This document shows positions 50,322-59,698 of a stretch of 64,000 nt of DNA, one piece after another; positions within the stretch are counted from its first letter, which is position 1, and the number at the start of each line of letters is the position of its first letter. The DNA comes from Treponema bryantii (GTDB taxonomy: Bacteria; Spirochaetota; Spirochaetia; Treponematales; Treponemataceae), in assembly GCF_900111035.1 (NCBI RefSeq), contig NZ_FOFU01000010.1, forward strand, positions 60,250-124,249. The letters are read 5' to 3'. The notes below the pieces were generated by a model that saw only the letters and a list, made by a program, of their open reading frames with translations, was not told where the DNA came from and did no database searches. A program made the translations under genes and the position numbers.

Positions 50322-52174
50322 CGGCTCAGCCAGAAAACTTTTCCTCTGAAGTCTCCGTCAAGTTCTGAACCAAACGTCTCTTTCAATTTCCAGTTTGAAA
50401 GTAACTCTGATAAAACTTTTGAAACATCTGCCTGAACATCTGCATTTTCAAATGTATGAACAATCAGTAATGCCTCATTTCCATATTCACGGAGAACAAT
50501 CTGCCAGCCTTCCGGATTCAGATAATCTTTAACATTTGTCTGAATTAAACTTGTATATCCATTTTTGATGATATGACTTACTTTACCATAGAAATCTATA
50601 GCTTTAAGGGCCTGATTCCATTTATCATCAGCTAAATCAAAAATCTCACCAGAAAGACAAAGTCTGCCTAAAAAGCCTGAGGTAAGTACAAAGTTTATGC
50701 GGTGAATGTCTGCATCTGCACGAAGTACAGCCCAGATCTGACTCTGTTCAGGACGAATAAGTCTGTGAAGATTTGCTGCAACTAAAGGAATGTCTTTTGC
50801 TTCATGGGCATCAGAAAAACTTGCCTGACTCACAAGTTCCATCATTGAAGGTTCAAGACGGTGTCCTCCACTTGCACAGTTTTCAATAACAAGTTCCGGC
50901 ATTTCTTTTGCTATATGACGGAAATATTCCTGACTTTGACAAACACATTCACGAAGGTTTTCGCCAAGGCTTTCCTCGCCATCAACACCCTGGCCGATAT
51001 TTTCATTATAATCAACCTTCAGATATCCCATCTGGCATTCTTTAAGAAGTCCTAAAACTTTTTCGTCCAGATAATTCCATACCCATTTCTGCCTCATATC
51101 CCAGAAGCGTCGTGCCCCTACTGTTACCAGGTAATTATCGCGTTTGAGTACGTGGTCAGTTTCATTAAAAGCACCGGCTACAGTTCCAACATTTTCAAAC
51201 TCAAACCAGATTCCAGGAATCAGACCATGCGAACGAATCATATCTGCAGCAGACTTAATTCCTTCTGGAAAAAGCTTTTTGCTTGGAATCCAGTCACCAG
51301 CTGCATCAAACCAGTTTTCAACTCCATCTGGCTTATACCATCCGCAGTCAATTACAAGATATTTGACTCCACTTCCATCAAGTTTTTCTGCAGTCTTAGT
51401 AAGATTTTCTATTGAAGGATTTCCCCATGTAGTGCAGTATTCGTTGAAAATTACAGGCAAGTCTTTATCAACCTCAGCAATCCGAGGCTTTTGAGCCTTT
51501 ACAAGCAGATCACAGACTTCTTCAAGTGACGAGCCTTCTGCTATTACCGCCTTAGGAGTTTTGAACTTTTCTCCAGGTGTTAACTTTTTTGTCCAGTTTC
51601 CAAAGTCACGGTCTGCAAGTCCGCCCTGCACGTTTATATCATCTGTATTTCTGAATATCTCAATCTGCCAGCTGGATGCACAATAAAGCTGAATACCAGT
51701 GAATTTCTTTTCTACCGAGTTTTCCAGAACCAGGAACGGGAACCACTTACGCACCGGCATTGAACCAATCTGCCCGAACTTTTCAATTCTAAAACCATGA
51801 TTAGCCCAGGAACGTTCCATATTCATGTCTGTTAAATCCTGAGAAAGCAGTTTACCTTCTGCACTCCAGAAAGCTGTTGCCCGATGTATTCTGTCTGCTT
51901 TAAGTCCTTTTAATGCAAAACTTGAAAGCAATTCTATATAAGCATCTGAAGTGCCGTTATTTTTAATTTCTGTAAAGCATTCATAAACTTTTTCATTTTT
52001 GTTATGAATTGATTTTACTTTAATTCCATTCTTTCCTTCGAAACAGGTTTCATTTTCTGATTCAACTGTTTTTTTACATTCACGAACAGACTCACTCTGA
52101 GAAAGTGTATGTCCGTTTCCATATCCATTATTATAAGAGTCGCCTCTAAGGCGCCATTCTGCATAAAATTCCAT
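50318..52174 (-). CDS. GH36-family alpha-galactosidase
   Basis: The 618-residue protein has an N-terminal beta-sandwich, then a TIM barrel with 'KYLVIDCGWYKPDG', nucleophile Asp388 in 'GYLKVDYNE' and acid/base Asp455 in 'QASFSDAHEAKD'. 'ENCASGGHRLEPSM' is the GH36 segment binding the galactose. It hydrolyses alpha-galactosides such as melibiose and raffinose. No signal peptide is present, so the substrate must be imported; no transporter is adjacent. TATAAT lies six bases before the ATG with no Shine-Dalgarno, suggesting a leaderless message. Confidence 0.88.
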   Translation of the reverse strand: MEFYAEWRLRGDSYNNGYGNGHTLSQSESVRECKKTVESENETCFEGKNGIKVKSIHNKNEKVYECFTEIKNNGTSDAYIELLSSFALKGLKADRIHRATAFWSAEGKLLSQDLTDMNMERSWANHGFRIEKFGQIGSMPVRKWFPFLVLENSVEKKFTGIQLYCASSWQIEIFRNTDDINVQGGLADRDFGNWTKKLTPGEKFKTPKAVIAEGSSLEEVCDLLVKAQKPRIAEVDKDLPVIFNEYCTTWGNPSIENLTKTAEKLDGSGVKYLVIDCGWYKPDGVENWFDAAGDWIPSKKLFPEGIKSAADMIRSHGLIPGIWFEFENVGTVAGAFNETDHVLKRDNYLVTVGARRFWDMRQKWVWNYLDEKVLGLLKECQMGYLKVDYNENIGQGVDGEESLGENLRECVCQSQEYFRHIAKEMPELVIENCASGGHRLEPSMMELVSQASFSDAHEAKDIPLVAANLHRLIRPEQSQIWAVLRADADIHRINFVLTSGFLGRLCLSGEIFDLADDKWNQALKAIDFYGKVSHIIKNGYTSLIQTNVKDYLNPEGWQIVLREYGNEALLIVHTFENADVQADVSKVLSELLSNWKLKETFGSELDGDFRGKVFWLSR

Positions 52175-52250
52175 GTTTATATTATAAATCTTAATGATTA
52201 AAAAAATAGAACGAAAGTCTGAAATTGATTGAACGTTTAACTAATTTTTA

Positions 52251-52311
52251 TGACGTCATTCTGAACTTTTTCAGAATCTATATTAAAGATCCCGAAACAA
52301 GTTCTGGATAA
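52251..52311. repeat. Dispersed-type palindrome between GH36 and hdr operon
   Basis: 'GTCATTCTGAACTTTTTCAG' and a mirrored 'CCCGAAACAAGTTCTGGAT' form a two-part imperfect palindrome. The style, CATTCTGAAC with mirrored GTTCAGGAT, is a commonly dispersed intergenic repeat. It could act as a bidirectional stop between the divergent genes. Its role here is unknown. Confidence 0.5.
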
Positions 52312-52343
52312 CAATATTTATTAAAAAGCGGCGATTTTTAATC

Positions 52344-52372
52344 TTCACAAAAATTCAAATTCAAGGTATATT
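52344..52372 (+). promoter_or_regulatory. Promoter of the hdr-flx-frd operon
   Basis: TTCACA (52344-52349), 17 bases and TATATT (52367-52372) form a fair sigma-70-like promoter. Transcription would begin near 52379, giving a leader of about 73 bases to hdrB. The next eight genes have no obvious internal terminator. No binding site for a redox regulator such as Rex is recognised. Confidence 0.5.
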
Positions 52373-52451
52373 ATTAGGATAATTAGGGAAAGAATCGGTA
52401 AAATTTTTTCTTTGATTTCCATATATGTATATTTATTAATTGGGAGCAAGT

Positions 52452-53246
52452 ATGACATATTCTTATTTTCCAGGTTGTACGCTGAAAAACAAGGCTCTTG
52501 ACCTTGATATTTATGCGCGTAAATCTGCGGAAGCATTAGGATTCACACTTGAAGAAATTCCTGAATGGCAGTGCTGTGGTGGTGAATACCCTATGGCAAA
52601 AGATGAAATCGCTTCTAAACTTTCATCTGTTCGTGCTTTGGCAAATGCACGTGATTCAGGACATGACTTGGTTACTCTCTGTTCTGCATGTTACAACGTT
52701 CTTAAGCAGGTTAATAACGATGTTGCAACAGACGAGAATGTAGCATTCAAGGTGAATAATTACCTCAAGCAGGATGAAATTGAGTATCATGGTGAAGCTA
52801 AAGTAGTTCACTATCTCGAAATTCTGCGTGATGTTGTAGGCTGGGACAAAGTAAAGGCTGCTGTTAAAAAGCCTTTCACCGGTAAAAAAATCGGTGCTTA
52901 TTACGGATGTCTTCTTCTTCGCCCGGGAAAAGTTCTTCAGTTAGACGATCCTGAAAACCCACAGATTATCGAGGACTTTATTAAAGCCATCGGTGGTACT
53001 CCAGTTATCTATGGACAGAGAAACGAGTGCTGTGGTGCTTACACAATGTTCGAAGATGAATCAATTCCTAAGAACAGAACTAAGAAAATCCTTTCTAATG
53101 CAGAAGATATGGGTGCTGACTTCCTTGTTACATCTTGTCCACTCTGCCGCTATAACCTTATCAAGAACAAAGGTGATTCAAAGCTCGATGTAATTTACTT
53201 CACAGAGCTCCTTGCAGAAGCACTTGGCTTGAAGGAGGAAAAGTAA
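52452..53246 (+). CDS. hdrB: Heterodisulfide reductase-like subunit B
   Basis: The 264-residue protein has two CCG motifs. The first uses Cys9, Cys41-Cys42 ('EWQCCGGEYPM') and Cys77/Cys80. The second uses Cys153, Cys193-Cys194 ('NECCGAYTM') and Cys229/Cys232 ('SCPLCRYN'). In methanogen HdrB these hold two non-cubane [4Fe-4S] clusters that reduce a disulfide. Here no disulfide substrate or DsrC-like partner is in the window. The ATG at 52452 follows GGGAG; an in-frame TTG 12 bases earlier is rejected. It is soluble and starts the operon. Confidence 0.92.
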   Translation: MTYSYFPGCTLKNKALDLDIYARKSAEALGFTLEEIPEWQCCGGEYPMAKDEIASKLSSVRALANARDSGHDLVTLCSACYNVLKQVNNDVATDENVAFKVNNYLKQDEIEYHGEAKVVHYLEILRDVVGWDKVKAAVKKPFTGKKIGAYYGCLLLRPGKVLQLDDPENPQIIEDFIKAIGGTPVIYGQRNECCGAYTMFEDESIPKNRTKKILSNAEDMGADFLVTSCPLCRYNLIKNKGDSKLDVIYFTELLAEALGLKEEK

Positions 53247-53635
53247 TGGAAAACAACGAACTTGCAAAAGAAATCATCCTTTTGAAAAGCGGCGTAAATC
53301 CTAAGAAATGTATGGTCTGCGGAAAGTGTTCTGCTACCTGCCCTAACTACGATGCTATGGAATATCATCCACATCAGTTTGTACAGATGGTAGAAAACGG
53401 AGACCTCGAGCCTCTTTTGAATTCTAAATCAATCTATGCATGTCTTTCATGTTTTGCCTGCCTCGAGCGTTGTCCACGCCAGGTAGAACCAGCTAAACTG
53501 ATTGACGGTGTACGTCAGTATGTTGAAGGTCAGCGCGGTCCTCACCGTCTTGATCCTGTTCAGGTTCCAGAGCATCTGGATGATGATATGCCTCAGCAGG
53601 CTATCGTTAGTGCTTTCAGAAAGTACAAGAAATAA
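53246..53635 (+). CDS. hdrC: Heterodisulfide reductase-like subunit C
   Basis: The 129-residue protein has two [4Fe-4S] motifs: Cys22, 25, 28, 32 ('CMVCGKCSATCP') and Cys66, 69, 72, 76 ('CLSCFACLERCP'). It passes electrons from HdrA to HdrB. No membrane anchor is present. It starts in a TAATG overlap with hdrB and precedes hdrA by 15 bases. Confidence 0.92.
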   Translation: MENNELAKEIILLKSGVNPKKCMVCGKCSATCPNYDAMEYHPHQFVQMVENGDLEPLLNSKSIYACLSCFACLERCPRQVEPAKLIDGVRQYVEGQRGPHRLDPVQVPEHLDDDMPQQAIVSAFRKYKK

Positions 53636-53650
53636 GGAGTGACATAGAAA

Positions 53651-55663
53651 ATGGAAAGAATTGGTGTATTTGTATGTCACTGTGGTACTAACATTGCCGG
53701 AACAGTTGACGTAGAAAAAGTAGCAGAAGAACTTGGAAAAGTAGATGGAGTTGTTTACTCAACACACTACACTTACATGTGTTCATCTGCCGGTCAGCAA
53801 ATGATTGAAGACCATATCAAGAATGACAAGCTTACTGGTGTTGTTCTTTGTTCATGTTCTCCACGTATGCACGAAAAGACATTCCGTTCATGCGCAGAAC
53901 GTGCTGGTCTTAACCCATTCAAAGTTGAAGTAGCAAATATCCGTGAACAGACATCATGGGTAATGAAAGATATGGAGCAGGCTACTGAAAAGGCTATTGC
54001 TCTTGGTAAAGCTGCAATTGCAAAGACAATCCTTGACACACCTCTTATCGCAGGTGAAACTCCAATGACAAAGCGTGCTTTGGTAATTGGTGGTGGTATT
54101 GCCGGAATTACAGCTGCCCTCGACATCGCAGATGCAGGTTTCCCTGTAGATATCGTAGAAAAAGACTACACTGTCGGCGGTAAGATGGCTAAACTCGATA
54201 AGACCTTCCCTACTTTGGACTGTGCTTCTTGTATCGTAACACCAAAAATGACAGAAGTAAGCCAGAATCCAAACATCCGCATTCTTTCAGCTTCTGAAGT
54301 TTGCAGAGTAAGCGGATATATCGGAAACTTCGAAATCGATATTAAACGTCACCCACGCTATGTTGATGAAACAAAGTGTACAGGTTGTGGTGCTTGTATC
54401 GAAAAGTGTCCAAACAAAAAGGTTCCAAACAGCTTTAACCTTGGTTTGAATAACCGCAAAGCAATCGATATTCCTTTTGCTCAGGCTGTTCCAAAGGTTG
54501 CAAACATCGACGCAAATTACTGTCTCCACATGAAGGGTCTTGCAAACGGCAAAGACAATGTTTGTGGATTCTGTGAAAAAGCTTGTGCCGCTGGTGCTAT
54601 CAAGTTTGACCAGAAAGAAGAAATCATTACAGAGAAGTATGGTGCAATCATTGTAGCAACAGGTTACAATCCTATTTCTCTTGAAAAATTTGATGAATAC
54701 GCTTACAACCAGAGCCCGGACGTTGTATCTTCTCTTGAGTTTGAACGTCTCTGTAACGCTTCTGGTCCTACAAACGGTCACCTTCTTCGCCCTTCAGACG
54801 GAAAAGAGCCAAAAACTATCGTATTCGTTCAGTGTGTTGGTTCGCGCTGTTCAGCTGATTCTACAAAGGGTCACGAGTACTGCTCAAAGATCTGTTGTAT
54901 GTACACTGCAAAGCACGCAATCCTTACACGCGACCACTATCCTGATACAAACTGTTATGTATTCTATATTGACGTTCGTACTCCAGGTAAACTCTTTGAT
55001 GAATTCTACCGCCGTGCCGTTGAACAGTATGGTGTACACTACATCAAAGGTCAGGTAGGAAAAGTTACTCCACAGAGTGATGGAACTCTTGATGTTCAGG
55101 GAAGCGATTTGATTTTGAACAAGCAGGTTCATATCAAAGCTGATATGGTTGTACTTGCAGCATCTATCGAAGCAGACAAATCTGCCCGCCCACTTGCAAC
55201 TATGCTTACAACTTCTATGGACAACAACGACTTCTTCCTCGAAGCTCACGCAAAACTCCGTCCTGTTGAAAGCCCGACTGCAGGTATCTTCCTTGCAGGA
55301 TGCTGTCAGGGACCAAAAGATATTCCTGAAACTGTTGCTCAGTCTTCTGGTGCTGCTGCAAAGGCAATCTGCCTGCTCGTAAAAGACAAGCTCAAGAACG
55401 ACCCTTGTACAGCTCAGCCTGATGAAAATGCATGTAACGGTTGTGGACAGTGTGTTAACGTTTGTCCTTACGGAGCTATTTCTTATGTTGATAAGGATTT
55501 CCGTGGTCCAAACAGAACTACAATTACACGCCACGTATCTCAGGTAAACAGCGCAATGTGTCACGGTTGTGGTGCTTGTACAGTTGCATGTCCTTCTGGC
55601 GCTATGGATCTTAAGGGATTCAGCAACAAACAAATCTTGGCGGAGGTTGATTCAGTTCTCTAA
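53651..55663 (+). CDS. hdrA: Heterodisulfide reductase-like subunit A, bifurcating flavoprotein
   Basis: The 670-residue protein has the N-terminal HdrA domain ('VFVCHCGTNIAGTVDV'), a Rossmann FAD site ('LVIGGGIAGITAAL'), the HdrA-specific Cys run ('TLDCASCIVTPKM') and [4Fe-4S] motifs 'CTGCGACIEKCP', 'CNGCGQCVNVCP' and 'CHGCGACTVACP'. In known complexes HdrA splits electron pairs at its FAD between a high- and a low-potential path. It stands next to HdrC and FlxD, its expected partners. The sequence is complete. Confidence 0.92.
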   Translation: MERIGVFVCHCGTNIAGTVDVEKVAEELGKVDGVVYSTHYTYMCSSAGQQMIEDHIKNDKLTGVVLCSCSPRMHEKTFRSCAERAGLNPFKVEVANIREQTSWVMKDMEQATEKAIALGKAAIAKTILDTPLIAGETPMTKRALVIGGGIAGITAALDIADAGFPVDIVEKDYTVGGKMAKLDKTFPTLDCASCIVTPKMTEVSQNPNIRILSASEVCRVSGYIGNFEIDIKRHPRYVDETKCTGCGACIEKCPNKKVPNSFNLGLNNRKAIDIPFAQAVPKVANIDANYCLHMKGLANGKDNVCGFCEKACAAGAIKFDQKEEIITEKYGAIIVATGYNPISLEKFDEYAYNQSPDVVSSLEFERLCNASGPTNGHLLRPSDGKEPKTIVFVQCVGSRCSADSTKGHEYCSKICCMYTAKHAILTRDHYPDTNCYVFYIDVRTPGKLFDEFYRRAVEQYGVHYIKGQVGKVTPQSDGTLDVQGSDLILNKQVHIKADMVVLAASIEADKSARPLATMLTTSMDNNDFFLEAHAKLRPVESPTAGIFLAGCCQGPKDIPETVAQSSGAAAKAICLLVKDKLKNDPCTAQPDENACNGCGQCVNVCPYGAISYVDKDFRGPNRTTITRHVSQVNSAMCHGCGACTVACPSGAMDLKGFSNKQILAEVDSVL

Positions 55664-55681
55664 TAACTGAAGAAATGAACT

Positions 55682-56122
55682 ATGAGTGAAAATAAAAACT
55701 GGACGCCAAAGATTGTAGCATTCTGCTGTAACTGGTGTTCTTATGCAGGTGCCGACCTGGCTGGTAACAACCGTCTCGAGTATCCTGGAAATGTAAAGAT
55801 TATTCGTATCCCATGTTCCTGCCGCTTGAATCCGCTCTTTATTTTGCGTGCATTCCAGCGCGGAGCAGACGGAGTTATTTTGTGTGGATGTCACCCTGGT
55901 GACTGTCACTACTCTACCGGAAACTACTTTGCACGCCGCCGTATGACTCTTCTTTTCTCTATGCTCGATTACCTTGGAATTGAGAAAGGTCGTACACGCG
56001 TTGAATGGTGTTCTGCTGCCGAAGGTGTACGCTTTGCCGGAATTATGAATGATTTCGTAAAGCAGATTACTGAGCTTGGCGAATGTAAAAAGCTGGAGGA
56101 TGTAAGATGCAAGACAAATTAA
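55682..56122 (+). CDS. flxD: MvhD/FlxD-type iron-sulfur subunit
   Basis: The 146-residue protein has 'FCCNWCSYAGADLAGNNR', 'PCSCRLNPLFILRAFQRGAD' and 'CGCHPGDCHYSTGNYFARRR', the signature of the MvhD/FlxD [2Fe-2S] subunit. It carries electrons from the Flx module to HdrA. Its 3' end overlaps flxC by 16 bases, showing translational coupling. Confidence 0.92.
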   Translation: MSENKNWTPKIVAFCCNWCSYAGADLAGNNRLEYPGNVKIIRIPCSCRLNPLFILRAFQRGADGVILCGCHPGDCHYSTGNYFARRRMTLLFSMLDYLGIEKGRTRVEWCSAAEGVRFAGIMNDFVKQITELGECKKLEDVRCKTN

Positions 56123-57069
56123 TCGCACGTGCAAAAGAACTTCTTGCAGAAGGCAAAGTTCAGAAAGTAGTTGGCTGGAAAAAAGGTCTTTTTGAAGATG
56201 ATATCACTCCTGCAGTTTTCTCAAGTGCAGAAGAACTCGATAAAGACTTTGTATTCAACAAATACTGTGCTGCTAACCTTTCAAAATATCTTGTAGGAAT
56301 TACAAGAAAAATTGAAATCGCTAAAAGCACAACAAGAATGAATAATACAATGGCAAAACAGCGTGATCCAAACGCTCAGGATGCCCCAATTCCACAGGAA
56401 CGTGTTCTTGTTTTCCTTAAGCCGAATGATACTTACTCATTCACACAGCTTTTGAAAGAAAACCGCATTACACGCGACGACGTTTATGCTATCGGAGTTC
56501 CATGTCAGGACACTCTCGACGGTGGTGACGTTTGCGAAACCTGTAAGAATAAAAAGCCTGTTTCATGCGACGAGCTTATCGGAGTTGAAGCAGACGTTAC
56601 TCCTGTTGAATCTACACGCATGGCAGAAGTTGCAAAGATTGAAGCAATGACTGCAGACGAACGCGATGCATTCTGGAAGAATGAGTTTTCCCGCTGTCTC
56701 CGCTGTAACGCATGCCGCGACATCTGTCCTGCATGTACCTGCGAAAAATGTGTATTCGACAACAACAAACTGTACACTTCTCAGAAAGTTGCACAGACTA
56801 ATTTTGAAGAAAGCCTCTTCCATATTATCCGCGCATGGCACGTTGCCGGCCGCTGTACAGACTGTGGTGAATGTTCACGCGTTTGTCCACAGAACATCCC
56901 ATTGTATCTCTTGAACCGCAAGTTCATTAAAGATATCAACGAGATTTACGGCGACTATCAGGCTGGAGCAGATATGGAATCTAAACCGGCTATGCTTACA
57001 TTTAATGCCGAAGGCGACCCTGAAACAACTATCGTTTGGGACCGCTCTCACGATAAGGAGGCTGAATAA
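56107..57069 (+). CDS. flxC: FlxC-type iron-sulfur subunit
   Basis: The 320-residue protein has a central Cys-rich loop ('CQDTLDGGDVCETCKNKKP') of the FrhB/FdhB type and two ferredoxin motifs: 'CLRCNACRDICPACTC' with a further Cys, and 'CTDCGECSRVCP'. It fits FlxC of the FlxABCD-HdrABC NADH module. It overlaps flxD by 16 bases and flxB by one base. Confidence 0.8.
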   Translation: MQDKLIARAKELLAEGKVQKVVGWKKGLFEDDITPAVFSSAEELDKDFVFNKYCAANLSKYLVGITRKIEIAKSTTRMNNTMAKQRDPNAQDAPIPQERVLVFLKPNDTYSFTQLLKENRITRDDVYAIGVPCQDTLDGGDVCETCKNKKPVSCDELIGVEADVTPVESTRMAEVAKIEAMTADERDAFWKNEFSRCLRCNACRDICPACTCEKCVFDNNKLYTSQKVAQTNFEESLFHIIRAWHVAGRCTDCGECSRVCPQNIPLYLLNRKFIKDINEIYGDYQAGADMESKPAMLTFNAEGDPETTIVWDRSHDKEAE

Positions 57070-58136
57070 TGTTATCTATTACAGCTGATAAAATTGATTC
57101 ATTGTTTGAGCTCATCGGCACAAAGCAGCCTCTGTACCTGCCGGTAGACAACAATACTGGCAAAGCAGACTTCAAAAAGTGGGAAAAAGGCGTAAAGCTT
57201 TCTTCTAACTTGAAGACAGTCCGCTCTGCTAAAGACTTCTTCTTCCCTAAGACTGAACACATGGTTAGCTACACAATGAAGGGAAAAGAAATCACAATGG
57301 AAGACCCACGCAAGGAACTCGAAGACTTTGTAGTTTTCGGTGTACGTCCTTGTGATGCAGTTGGATTTACAGTAATCGACAATGTTTACCTTAATATGAA
57401 CCCGGTTGATTCTTACTACAAGAACCGCCGCGATCATGGAACAGTAATTACACTCGCATGTAACGAACCTGCTAAAACTTGTTTCTGTTCAACTTACGGA
57501 ATTGACGCAAGTCTTGATACAGACAAGAACGGTTCTAAAGGCGATGTAAGCTGCTGGCTTGCTGACGGAAAATATTTCTTTGAAGCAAACACAGATAAAG
57601 GTAATAAGTTTGTAGAAGTTGCTAAGTCAGCACTTGCTGATGCAGATGCTGCTGCTGTTGCCGCTGCTAAAAAAGATATTAAAGACAAGACAGAAAAACT
57701 TCCTTTTGCTCATCTTGATCTTTCAAAATTCCAGGGCAAAGACATGCTCAAGATCTTCAACTCAAAGATTTGGGATAAAGTTTCTGAAGCTTGTCTTGGA
57801 TGCGGAACCTGTACTTATGTTTGCCCTACCTGTATGTGTTTTGACGTTCGCGACTTTGACACAGGAACAGAAAAGGGAATCCGCCAGATCCGCTGCTGGG
57901 ACTCTTGTATGTACAACGACTTTACTCAAATGGCTGCAGAAAACCCTCGTCACACACAGAAGGAAAGAAGCCGCCAGCGCTTTATGCACAAGCTTATGTA
58001 CTATCCAATGGCACACGAAGGCTTGTTCAGCTGCGTAGGCTGTGGTCGCTGTCTTGAAAGCTGCCCTGTAAATATGAACATCGTAAAAGTTATCAAAGCT
58101 GTTCAGGAAACAGATGATATTGGAGGAGATAAATAA
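57069..58136 (+). CDS. flxB: FlxB-type iron-sulfur subunit
   Basis: The 355-residue protein has 'VFGVRPCDAVGFTVIDN', typical of hydrogenase/sulfur-reductase beta-like proteins. Two C-terminal [4Fe-4S] motifs follow: 'CLGCGTCTYVCPTCMC' and 'CVGCGRCLESCP'. An alanine-rich insert (about residues 180-205) is unusual and may be a flexible linker. It joins FlxA and FlxC in the electron-input module. Overlap is one base with each neighbour. Confidence 0.8.
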   Translation: MLSITADKIDSLFELIGTKQPLYLPVDNNTGKADFKKWEKGVKLSSNLKTVRSAKDFFFPKTEHMVSYTMKGKEITMEDPRKELEDFVVFGVRPCDAVGFTVIDNVYLNMNPVDSYYKNRRDHGTVITLACNEPAKTCFCSTYGIDASLDTDKNGSKGDVSCWLADGKYFFEANTDKGNKFVEVAKSALADADAAAVAAAKKDIKDKTEKLPFAHLDLSKFQGKDMLKIFNSKIWDKVSEACLGCGTCTYVCPTCMCFDVRDFDTGTEKGIRQIRCWDSCMYNDFTQMAAENPRHTQKERSRQRFMHKLMYYPMAHEGLFSCVGCGRCLESCPVNMNIVKVIKAVQETDDIGGDK

Positions 58137-58966
58137 TGGAACAGAACGAATCATTTATCCCTTACATCGGAAAAATTATTGACATCAAGCAGGAAACTCC
58201 TGACGTTAAAACTTTCAGCGTAGTAGGACTTGATGGAAAGAAATTGTTCAACCATATCCCGGGACAGTGCGCAATGCTCATCGTTCCTGGTGTTGGTGAA
58301 TCAATGATTTCTATTACATCTTCACCTACTCTCGAATCTCACATGGAATTCTCAATCAAAAAATGCGGTTGTGTAACTGAATGGCTTCACAACGCAGAAG
58401 TTGGTCAGCAGATTTGTCTCCGCGGACCAGTTGGAAACGGATTCCCTGTAGAAGGCGCTCTTAAAGGAAAAGATATTCTCGTAATTGCCGGAGGTATTGG
58501 TATTGCTCCTGTACACTCTGTAGTAAATTATATGATGGATCACCGCGAAAACTACGGTAAGATTCAGGTAATTTACGGTGCACGCTCAAAGGCAGACCTT
58601 GTTCGCCTTGATGAAATGCAGAATGTATGGATGAAACAGCCAAACTGCTCTATCGATATCACAATCGACCGTGCAGAAGAAGGCTGGGATGGTCACGTTG
58701 GATTCGTACCACCATTCATCACAGAGCTTAAACCGGATGCCGGCATGACAGTAATCATGTGTGGACCTCCAATCCTTATCCACATGTCGTTGAAAATCCT
58801 TAAGGACCTTGGTTTCAAGGACGAACAGATTTTCACAACTATGGAAATGCGCATGAAGTGCGGTATCGGTAAATGTGGACGCTGTAATATTGGTGACAAG
58901 TTCGTATGTAAAGACGGTCCAGTATTCAGCTTTGACCAGCTCGGTGAATTACCACCAGAGTATTAA
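58136..58966 (+). CDS. flxA: FlxA-type FAD/NAD-binding oxidoreductase
   Basis: The 276-residue protein is of the ferredoxin-NADP reductase/PyrK type. It has an FAD domain ('GQCAMLIVPGVGESMISI'), an NAD domain ('VIAGGIGIAPVHSVVNYM', 'MTVIMCGPPILIHMSL') and a C-terminal [2Fe-2S] site ('CGIGKCGRCNIG', 'FVCKDGPVF'). It is the likely NADH entry point. The next gene starts 17 bases later. Confidence 0.9.
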   Translation: MEQNESFIPYIGKIIDIKQETPDVKTFSVVGLDGKKLFNHIPGQCAMLIVPGVGESMISITSSPTLESHMEFSIKKCGCVTEWLHNAEVGQQICLRGPVGNGFPVEGALKGKDILVIAGGIGIAPVHSVVNYMMDHRENYGKIQVIYGARSKADLVRLDEMQNVWMKQPNCSIDITIDRAEEGWDGHVGFVPPFITELKPDAGMTVIMCGPPILIHMSLKILKDLGFKDEQIFTTMEMRMKCGIGKCGRCNIGDKFVCKDGPVFSFDQLGELPPEY

Positions 58967-58982
58967 TTTATAGGAGCAAAAA

Positions 58983-59684
58983 ATGGCTGAAAAGAAAACT
59001 GAAAAAGAAATGGCAACAATTTATATTTTTGGTAAAAAATATGATGTTCCAGCTGAACTTACCATTATGAACGCAATGGAATATGCTGGATATCAGCTCA
59101 AGCGCGGTTGCGGATGCCGTAACGGTTTCTGCGGTGCTTGTGCTACAATCTATCGTATTAAGGGACAGAATCAGCTTCAGACTTGTCTGGCATGTTCTAA
59201 GAAGGTTGAAAACGATATGTATATCGCTACTCTTCCATTCTTCCCACTCGTAAAGCAGATTTACGATATTAATAAGATTAAAACTGAGCAGCAGATTATG
59301 ATGCAGCTTTACCCAGAGATTTACTCTTGTGTAGGTTGTAATGCTTGTACACGTGCCTGTCCTCAGAACCTGCAGACAATGCAGTATATCGCTTACGCAC
59401 AGCGCGGTGACTTTGCAAAGTGTGCAGACCTCTCATTCGACTGTGTAATGTGTGGCTGCTGTTCTTCACGCTGTCCAGCTGGAATCTCTCACCCACAGGT
59501 TGCAGAGCTTGCTCGCCGTATCAACGGTAAGTACATCCAGCCTGAATGTCAGCACCTCATTGACCGTGTTAAGGAAATCGATGAAGGTAAATGCGAAGCT
59601 GAAATCAAGAAGCTTGTAAAGATGTGTACAGGTAATATTGATCAGATTAAGAATCTGTATAACACACGCGAAATTGAAAAATAA
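58983..59684 (+). CDS. frdB: Fumarate reductase-like iron-sulfur subunit
   Basis: The 233-residue protein has a [2Fe-2S] motif ('RGCGCRNGFCGACATI' with later 'TCLAC'), then 'CVGCNACTRACPQN' and 'CVMCGCCSSRCPAG', as in SdhB/FrdB. It lacks the CCG domain fused in methanogen TfrB; that function could come from HdrB in the same operon. It links the Hdr-Flx module to the flavoprotein downstream. No SdhC/FrdC anchor gene is found. AGGAG lies before the ATG. Confidence 0.85.
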   Translation: MAEKKTEKEMATIYIFGKKYDVPAELTIMNAMEYAGYQLKRGCGCRNGFCGACATIYRIKGQNQLQTCLACSKKVENDMYIATLPFFPLVKQIYDINKIKTEQQIMMQLYPEIYSCVGCNACTRACPQNLQTMQYIAYAQRGDFAKCADLSFDCVMCGCCSSRCPAGISHPQVAELARRINGKYIQPECQHLIDRVKEIDEGKCEAEIKKLVKMCTGNIDQIKNLYNTREIEK

Positions 59685-59698
59685 GGAAGGAGACGAAT

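Noticed and set aside
54287..54781. Long minus-strand frames under the hdr, flx and frd genes
   Set aside because: They are shadows with Cys/Val/Thr-rich nonsense composition and no ribosome site, opposite well-supported genes.
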